The position numbers and the translations under genes are program-made. DNA of 64,000 nucleotides, from positions 62,001 through 126,000 of the forward strand of contig JABVXV010000067.1 in assembly GCA_013365325.1 (NCBI GenBank), given 5' to 3'. The stretch comes from Dipetalonema caudispina. Taxonomy: Eukaryota > Nematoda > Chromadorea > Rhabditida > Onchocercidae. The notes under the pieces were generated by a model. The model worked only from the letters and a program-made list of their open reading frames with translations, was not told where the DNA came from and searched no databases. Of this stretch, positions 56,542-64,000 are shown piece after piece; position 1 is the first letter of the stretch; every line of letters begins with the position of its first letter.

Positions 56542-56700
56542 ATGGCCGGTAAATTAAACAATAAAATGATAATTATGACAGTAACAACGCTAATGACATC
56601 CATTGGTGCATATAAAATGGGTTTGATGGATTGGATGTTCAAGAAAGACGACAAAGGTAAAACAAGTGGCGGTAAAACAAGTGGGGGTGGTGGTAAATAA
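56542..56700 (+). CDS. Single-pass membrane microprotein, family member 3 (52 aa)
   Basis: ORF from ATG 56542 to TAA 56698-56700, with AATAAA at 56720-56725. It begins MAGKLNNK, has one hydrophobic helix (about residues 9-29, MIIMTVTTLMTSIGAYKMG), then LMDWMFKKDDK, and ends in a Gly/Ser/Lys repeat (KTSGG, KTSGGGGK). The IGAYKMGLMDWM segment matches the A-Y-x-x-G-x-[LM]-D motif of the two other microproteins in the window, at the same place relative to the helix. The rest is more diverged. Possible acceptors (TTCAACAG or GTGTAAG) lie within 50 bases upstream. Function unknown. Confidence 0.6.
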   Translation: MAGKLNNKMIIMTVTTLMTSIGAYKMGLMDWMFKKDDKGKTSGGKTSGGGGK

Positions 56701-56729
56701 GGATTGCAAGATTTTATCCAATAAATCCT

Positions 56730-57325
56730 TCAAAACTCTATGAATGATTCAAGGAAACGAGCCAATTACAAGAATGACAAAATTATTTTGAAGCTTATAT
56801 ATATATATATATGAAATGTGTTAAAATTATTCAACATGTTTCAACTGATCACCTATAAAATTTTTGCTGAATAAACTGCTTCCGTAAAATTAAGTTGCAA
56901 TGTTGCAAAATTTAGGATTTTAGATTAAACAGTATGTCTGTTTGATATGCTATGTTGGTATTTTAAATATTTGTGTGAAAAAAAAAACTGGATCAATTTA
57001 ATCATTGACTCTTCCCAGCTTCGACATTTCATATCATACATTTCTTTTTTTCATCTTGACCTCTTGGCATACTGTTTGCATGAGAGATGAATAAAACAAA
57101 ACGGCATGAACATCCGGATCAGGCATAATAAGTTACAGTAATACCTTCATTCTTCTCAAAGAAAAGAATATTGCAAAACTTTAATTTCATCTTTTTAATG
57201 ACATTAAATGTATTGGGGAAAGTATAAAGAATATTTTTCCTCTAAACTAAATGTTTAATAAATTGTTCATTACAAAGGTGAAATTAAAGAATAATTCCAA
57301 CTGAATACACATACCAGTAGTATAT
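56730..57325. other. Intergenic, no gene seen
   Basis: Short AT-rich region between microprotein 3 and the 3' end of the CCP gene, with a (TA)n run at about 56798-56811. Confidence 0.4.
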
Positions 57326-57332
57326 CAAAACT

Positions 57333-59653
57333 TTAGTCATTTTCTAGAACCGAAGATATCGTCACTTCAGTTGATTCATCGATCAGTTTTTCCATCTTTA
57401 TCAAGGATGGTAGGACTGTACTCTCCATATTCACAATTGAAGCAGTATCCAATCCGTCGAAAATAACATCTGGGACCATTTTGGATGATTTTGTACTTTC
57501 TGGTGGCGTATTTGTTATTTTTGATTTATTTTTTGCATTGACAGTGACAGTATCAGTTGTAGTTCCTGAAAATCGATTGCAGTATTTTAGGGAATCAGAA
57601 ATACTAACAATAAATGTGTAGTAGTTAGCACCCAATGCTTCGATTACGACAATTGCCTCTCTCACTCATTCATTATTGAAAGTGATGAAATAGTACATTC
57701 ACTTTACGGTGAAGTTATTTGGTTGATGAACTAAATTTCGAAATTAATCTCAATAACTATATGATATATCATGATGAATGTATTAAAATACATGATTGAG
57801 GTCATTACCTGATTGTTCGGTACTAACCGGTTCAGTATAGCAACCTGATTCAGCCTTGAGGCTAGTAATTACAATATTACGTCTTTCACTTGCACTCTTA
57901 GTAATGCCATTACTAATCAGTTCTTTACAGTAACCCAATTCTGCATTCCATTTCCCATTCAAACAGAGAGCAGATGACGGTCCAATTGGCATTTGACCTA
58001 CAGAACATTGCAGTATCGCAAATGTGCCAGATGGATATCTCTTGGAGATTTCTGACTGCAAAAAACAAAATTGACTTCAAATGTGGCTCAGAAAGCTGTT
58101 TACTGAAATGACATGGAATGAAGGTATCACATTCATGCATATATGAAACTGTGGTATATTCCATTTATCATTCCTGCATTTATTGAATATTTCAAGATTT
58201 CCTTTGGTCAACCTGAACACAAGAATGAGAACTTTGGAATTTGCAAGTCTTACTTGTATGCAACCATGAAATGCAAAGTTGTGCAATTCATGCAGTTCTT
58301 CGAGACAGAACACACATATATTAGCAAAAAAAAAGGGATGATGAATAATCATTTAGTCTAAAATGAATATGTAAATCGAGACATTTCTATACACTTAAAA
58401 ATTTAAGACGATCTTACAATTTCAAATTGCCGAATAATTTTCTACGATGTCGTATTTTCTCTCTTCTTCATTGCCTTATCTATATTTGCAATTTATGCAG
58501 TTCTTGCTTGCATACAACTAGGATTACCAGATTGCAAAGAGTCTCATTCTTGTACTCGTTTCGGTCTAAAGAAAGTCTTGAGATATTCACAAAATGCAGG
58601 AATGATAAAGTTATTATTCATTCATTAATGATTTCAAGAAATAAACAAATAGTATTTAGAATCCTTTTCAAGCCAAGTAATCCTTAGAATCCTTTTCAGA
58701 CTAACTTCATTTCTATTATTTCTTCTAGCCTTCAATATCTTTCATATACGTATGACAAGCATAAACACACACGCAAATGCACATTATTATGCAAATACTT
58801 ACAGGTATATAAGTAACATTGAACTCATTATTCTGAGGGTCGCAAGTTTTACCATTTAATTTACATTCACCTGAAATAAGTTAAAACGTGAATTATACAA
58901 ATCATATTGTGGGTTGTCTAGGATTACGAAGTGGAAGAATTCACGAGCATTATTATCTTAGTAAATACCTAAAATAAAAAAAATACTTAAACTACCAAAT
59001 CTACCAGGTCTGATATATTATATAATGTATAGCTTGATTCAGGGAAAAAATTACCAAGCTTATCATTCCATTTGCCATTTGATTGGCAGAAAATCAGGGA
59101 AGGGAACGAATTGATATATCCGAATTTGCATAACATAAGCGCTGTTGTCCCCGGTGCATGTTTTGCAAAATAATTGGCTTCCATATATACTACGCTTCCA
59201 TTACCTGTTACCACAATATCTTCGCAAGCTGAAGTTTGTTATATATTTGATAAATTTATTTAACAAAATCTTACTTTGAAAATTGAATTAAGCATTATCT
59301 TAAACGGAGAGGACAACTATTTTGATAGTGTTTTAAATGAAAATTTTCTCGATTTCCCGATTAGTTGAAAACTTCTGACAGATAATGCTAAACTGTTATG
59401 ATCATAATGTTATTACCATCGGTTAGATCACAATTCCCAACACTCACCAATAAACCTAAGGTTATGACCTTTGTTTTGGCCTCTCAATCTTGACTTCCTT
59501 TCTTTCCAATATTTATCTTACTCAGAACATTTCATCTATATTAGTATCTGAAGTGATAAGTAAAAAATTTAACTTACCCGAATAAAGAGCTCCTGTTGTA
59601 GTGATAAATAAAGGCAATAGGAGGAAGTGAAAATACTCAGGTCGGATTATCAT
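57333..59653 (-). CDS. Secreted Sushi/CCP-domain protein (5 exons, 265 aa)
   Basis: Exons 59653-59578, 59228-59055, 58870-58803, 58055-57809 and 57565-57333 join in phase. Exon 1 encodes a signal peptide (MIIRPEYFHFLLLPLFITTTGA). Exon 2 carries CEDIVV and ends with CQSNGKWNDKLG. Exons 3-4 carry ECKLNGKTC, then GTFAILQC, ALCLNGKWNAELGYC. The C...G-x-W pattern with paired Cys is the Sushi/complement control protein signature, here in two copies (one complete, one partial). The last exon is Cys-free, Thr/Ser-rich (GTTTDTVTV) and acidic, ending SSVLEND with no membrane helix, so it is probably secreted. Such proteins bind other proteins or glycans at cuticle, eggshell or host interfaces; which applies here is unknown. 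Intron 3 contains an inverted repeat. Confidence 0.85.
58164..58609. repeat. Diverged inverted repeat inside an intron
   Basis: The arm at about 58164-58282 is similar to the reverse complement of about 58488-58609. Shared blocks include TTTATCATTCCTGCATTT, GAATAT-TCAAGA, ACAAGAATGAGA and TTGTATGCAA. By eye identity is about 75%, with some indels. About 200 bases separate the arms. It is probably a decayed foldback element. Confidence 0.65.
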
Positions 59654-59659
59654 CACTTT

Positions 59660-61475
59660 TTAATGGTTTGTATGGAAGCCGTAGTGATGTTTCCTTAACA
59701 TTAGAATTTCATGTAAATTTTAATATCCTCGAAATCAACAATAAATTTAATACAGTTCTATGATTAACGACAAAATTATAATTGTAAATTATCGAGGTAA
59801 TTTAATGAATGATAGAAGTTGAAGTGACATTAAAAGTTCAAAAATAAAGTTTTTATACAAATAGCTCTTAATAAATATTATTTGAAAATTCAAGATTACT
59901 TCAATTAAAGCCTTCAGCACTATGATGTTGCATATTTATCTTTTTATCTTATTGCTTGTTTTTTGAATTACTAAATTGGTTTTGCTTCAGTGTTTTGTGA
60001 TTATACGCTCTTGAAATTTATTAAAATGCAAAACGAAGCTTAACATTTCAAACTAAATCATTCGTCACTAAGTAACAACATTGTCGATAAATTGAAATAG
60101 TCTGTTATGCAAGTTGAATATGAGAATTTTATTGGTTGTAAGAGAAATGAAATGAAAAGGGAAACAAAAAGTTGTGAGGAATAATACGGAGAATTATATG
60201 GGAATCAGAATCCATTTGCTTCGTACGTTAAATTTGCTGACTGCTCATAAATGTAATTAATAATTAATGAGTTAAAAGTGCAAATTTATGCATAGCAGGA
60301 TGGAACAACGTTGCCTTCCTCAGCACTGATAAATTGGTAATTAATTCAGGCTCGTAAATATTTTCACATAACTTTCTGCTAATACATTTATAGCATCGAT
60401 TTTACATAAAATATTATTAACTGATATTTTATTAACTTGATAATTATTTATTTTCATGCCCATATTAGGATAGGGATAATTATATTTCCGATAATCATTG
60501 ATAAGTACCTATACTATCATTGTGAAGTCTACATTTTGGAGCATTGAAATTTAGAAAGGAAATTAATTAATGGATAAGAGATAAATCTGCTATTTATTAT
60601 AGAACTGAGTAACTGGGCCAATATTATCATGATCTGCTAACAGTCTTAATCAGCACAGCTTTAATTCTATTTCAGGAAATGAAAGTTCCATTTAGTTTAA
60701 TAGCAGCAAAAATGTTATGCCAAGTGACCGAACGGTCCCAGTGACCTTTGTCATTGTTGTCGACATTGTTTTTATTACCATTAATAATTTATAACCTATA
60801 GCTAGATTATGCTTAATAATTGCATGGATAAATGTTCAACCATCTTAGCAAAAAAAATTTCTGTTGTCTATTTAAATTAACAACTTAGTCAAGGATTTCT
60901 CAGAGTACCAGTAAAGTTAAATTTTAATTTCAAAGACACCTTGAAAATCTTTATATGCATTTTCCAAATTTTCAACATGATGTTGAAAATTTGGAATAGT
61001 TTCTTTTTTTTTTTTTGAGATAGAAGAAGGAGTAAAGAAATCCTTACTATGCAATCTTGAGAGGATTATTATATCGATTAAAATATGTTGCTTTCATTGA
61101 AAATAACAAAACTTTCGTTTGTATTGATATTTCATCAGTGCTTTTCATTTCTCCTCACTTTCTTTACCTCAAAAAAAATATTTGCTTTATTTAAGTCTGA
61201 TACTTAAAGTACTGCATAATTACATGTAACCTGTGTAGTTGGGATACACTGAAGATCATCTGGATTAAGCAGAAAAAGTAACAGGTTAATTAATTCCATT
61301 CACAGAACGGATAAATGATCTGTCACTACTGACTTTTCTCAGATTCCATCCCAAATTATTTATTTTCTATATTTTATAAAAATCTCATAGATGATAATGA
61401 ACCATTCTCATTACTTCAATTTCTATCAAAAGTTTATTTAATTTGTAGGAAATTTATCACTTCAACATGTCAAGT
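59660..61475. other. Intergenic, no gene seen
   Basis: AT-rich. It contains a 31-bp palindrome (60964-60994) and a less AT-rich patch at about 60717-60770 (AGTGACC repeated, and GACCG-AA-CGGTC) that could be regulatory. Confidence 0.4.
60964..60994. repeat. 31-bp perfect palindrome
   Basis: CCAAATTTTCAACAT, one central G, then its exact reverse complement. The 15-bp arms could form a tight hairpin. No gene adjoins it closely and a T tract follows shortly after (about 61003-61015). Confidence 0.95.
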
Positions 61476-61478
61476 ATC

Positions 61479-61550
61479 AGCAGCGTGGCGCAGTGGAAGC
61501 GTGCTGGGCCCATAACCCAGAGGTCGGTGGATCGAAACCACTCGCTGCTA
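61479..61550 (+). tRNA. tRNA-iMet: Initiator tRNA-Met (anticodon CAT)
   Basis: A 72-base cloverleaf starting AGCAGCGTGGCGCAG. The anticodon stem CTGGG/CCCAG encloses the loop CCCATAA (anticodon CAT), and acceptor ends AGCAGCG/CGCTGCT pair. The A at position 1 pairing with T72, the GC-rich anticodon stem with three G:C pairs next to the loop, and GATCGAAACC-type T loop are the features of eukaryotic initiator rather than elongator tRNA-Met. Internal A and B boxes (TGGCGCAGTGG; GGATCGAAACC) are present. CCA is not encoded. There is no intron. A T5 run for pol III termination follows at 61564-61568. Confidence 0.97.
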
Positions 61551-61563
61551 TCGCGTAGTCTTC

Positions 61564-61568
61564 TTTTT
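61564..61568 (+). terminator. Pol III T-run terminator
   Basis: Five consecutive T bases 13 bases after the tRNA 3' end. Confidence 0.8.
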
Positions 61569-61599
61569 GTTGCCGTAACTTATGACTTTGTAAGAGTTT

Positions 61600-64000
61600 G
61601 CATTCCATTCCTTCGTTGTGTTTTCGCAAATATCAAATATTCCAACTATTTATTCATTCATTCAAAAATTGAAGAAACATAGAAGTCAATTCCGAAAGTG
61701 AAATATGCAAACGAATTGTTCCACTCAATATCGGAATGGAAGTAAACATCCTATGCGTTCATTTTTTCCAGAATTGAAAAATCCTTCATGAATTCCAGCA
61801 ATTTACATGAATTGTTATAAGAAAGCGTAGAAAATTCATTCAAAACCATGAGAGTTTTTTGCAAATAATATAAGCATTAGAATTATTTTGAAAAATTTCC
61901 ATTTATTTCTAATTAGGAAACCTTTGTACAAGCATTAATTGCAATAGCTGATAGAATTTCAGTAAACGAATTCGATAATTGGATTTACATCAGAGTACAA
62001 TATTTTAATAGAAATAATGAAGAGAATTCATTATTAATACCTCATATAATAATATCAAATGAAGTGAAATATTTACATTTTCAAGTGGCAAACAAACGCA
62101 CTATTATTCATTTGATCATTTCATTGACACTATTGAATTAAATAAATTAGAAAATGAAACGGTCTGATAAGATTCTTGCATTTTCAAAGAAATGATAAGT
62201 TTACATCTGATAGAAGCGATATGTTTTATGAAATTTAGTAAATATGATAAAGGAATCAAATGTTTCCCTGAAATCCATTCTTATCATAAATGTCTTCTAC
62301 TATCCTTCATTATCATTTTATCAACCTCTCTACTTCTTCATAAATATATCTATCAGAACAAAATAACATATTTCTCCATTCTATTAACAATCGTATTCGT
62401 TATGATTTACCTTTCCTCTCATCTCTCATAATCGAAATTGCTTTTTCCTTTGTTGTTTGTTGATCTGCAATCTTTGATGTATCTTCTGACCTTGAAACTG
62501 ATCAGTTTTTAAGTGTTCCTTTACATGATTGCTAAATGTTGCCTGACCATTAAATCTGTCATTTCTTTTTTTATCATAACGATACTATATTTATTATATG
62601 TTCATCATTCACAGTATTATTAACTGTTGTTGAATTTTTGCCTGTGATATTTAAATTACTCATATCGCTCAATTTTCTTAATTATAACGTTAATCTGCGC
62701 TTCCACAGTTCCATAACTTTGGCATTGCACAATTTTCATAAATACTTTGAAAAGTTTGAAAACTTAAGCTCCTATTTTTTTCTTCCAATTTCTTCCACTT
62801 TTTGGTCTTTTTTTCAAAGTTTTCAAATTACTCGAATTTTTGCAACATAAAAGACTGAAGCTCAAGTCCTTTTTTCCATTTCATTCTTCACTTCTTCATA
62901 GGTAAAGGTCATGAAAGGACAGGACGAAGTTATTACCAAGTCTGCCAGCAATATTTGTTCAAAGAGAAGAATTCTTAATCATATTTGTTCAGTTTTTCTT
63001 CGCACTTCATATGCTTCTACTTCAAGCCATTTCTGAAGATCTTCAGGCTAAGAAAGAAGTGTAGATCAAATTTTGAAGCCGATGAATTCCTAAAACAATT
63101 GCCGTTGTGGCCAATGATTCCCGGTATTTATTTCATCCTGTATTATCAATTGTTCAAAAAAAAGTCACCAACATATGAAACACATTTTTTGTTTGTGTCT
63201 CAACTCCATTTATATTGTACGTTTTGATCGCCACCTATTTGTTGTTTATCACAAAAAATGAAATCTGTAAACTGCCGCGAAAGATCATGACCATAACTAG
63301 ACTATGCTTTGCTATATTAAAAAAAAAGAGCATCCCATACCGTTTACTATGTTTCTTGACTGCACCTCTTTCAAGGATCAAATTATGCTATTATACTTGA
63401 TGATGATCAACAACGTCGATGTTTTGGATGATGTGAAATGCTGAGATACGCTTTAATCCCCATACTTATAGCAGAAATTCACTAGAAAAACCACCAACCA
63501 ACAGAGCACATTATTAACAAAATATTAAAATCTCAACAACCGAAGATTTACATAATTAACAAAAAACAGCATCTGAAATTTCGAAATCTCCAACATTTGA
63601 AAAAGCACAGAACAAATTTGAACGAAGCATAGGTTAGCCGGATAAGTGAACTTCTCCATCCTTCTATCTTTATTCCTCCCCATCTACATTGCCTTATTCC
63701 TTCTCATCTGTATATAAATCCTTGTAAATAACATTTTTAGAAATTACAACGGAAAAATAAGACGTTCTATAGCTGAGAAAGGTCAATGAAATGACTTAAT
63801 AAAGCTCCATATGTTATAACATGACAGATAGGGATACAAAAAAAGAAAACTTGTAAGAAAATGGCATGCCAGGAACTTTAGGAATTTTAAAACAACAGAG
63901 TTAGTTCATAAAAACGTTAAACTAATTTACGAAACTGTAGCTAATCTAGAACCTTTTTGCTTAAACTGCAGCAGATAGAAGATTACACCGCAAAAATTAA
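61600..64000. other. AT-rich region, no convincing gene
   Basis: Several medium open frames (62192-62431, 62985-63227, 63215-63400, all plus) are Phe/Leu/Ile-rich, as expected for AT-rich DNA. The consecutive frames at 62911-63400 have slightly more coding-like words (EADEFLKQLPLWPMIPG) but are broken by stops and frame changes. They could be remnants of a gene continuing beyond the window, and I cannot support a model. Confidence 0.35.

Noticed and set aside
62985..63400. Two consecutive plus-strand frames that could be a frame-shifted membrane protein
   Set aside because: No family recognised and no splice signals; a pseudogene call would be guesswork.

Overview
The window looks like nuclear DNA of a clade III (probably filarial) nematode. 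It is very AT-rich, its genes are compact but rich in introns, exons have nematode-type splice sites (TTTCAG acceptors, GTAAGT donors), and several start codons sit a few bases after an isolated 3' splice site, as expected for spliced-leader trans-splicing. No prokaryotic or viral gene was recognised. The species assignment is inference. All exon models were built by hand from reading frame, phase and splice signals, with no alignment.

Layout. 1-11 kb is gene-poor, with only weak small-ORF candidates. 11.2-16.4 kb (minus) is a complete 13-exon Polo-like kinase (plk-1 type). 18.2-19.3 kb (minus) is a secreted phospholipase A2-like protein with Lys instead of Asp after the catalytic His. 24.6-25.9 kb (plus) is an unrecognised basic protein, followed by a long hairpin and then by the complete 9-exon eIF5 gene (26.2-28.9 kb, plus). 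30.2-36.9 kb (minus) is a roughly 850-residue, 15-exon protein that I cannot name, built from duplicated modules. 37-41.8 kb is intergenic and carries simple repeats. 41.85-45.1 kb (plus) is a complete tetraspanin.

The right third (46.5-59.7 kb) holds mostly small secreted or membrane genes. There are three single-pass microproteins (46.5 plus, 52.0 minus, 56.5 plus) sharing an A-Y-x-x-G-x-[LM]-D motif; the first two align without gaps. There is also an acidic/basic low-complexity protein (48.1-49.0 minus), a Thr-rich mucin-like membrane protein (53.6-54.9 plus) and a secreted Sushi/CCP-domain protein (57.3-59.7 minus). An initiator tRNA-Met lies at 61.5 kb, and the last 2.4 kb show no convincing gene.

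The most interesting items are the microprotein family, the Lys49-type phospholipase A2, the large module-duplicated protein, and the roughly 110-bp near-perfect inverted repeat at 25.4-25.5 kb. There is no operon-like clustering of related functions beyond the microprotein family. The housekeeping genes (kinase, eIF5) are simply neighbours.
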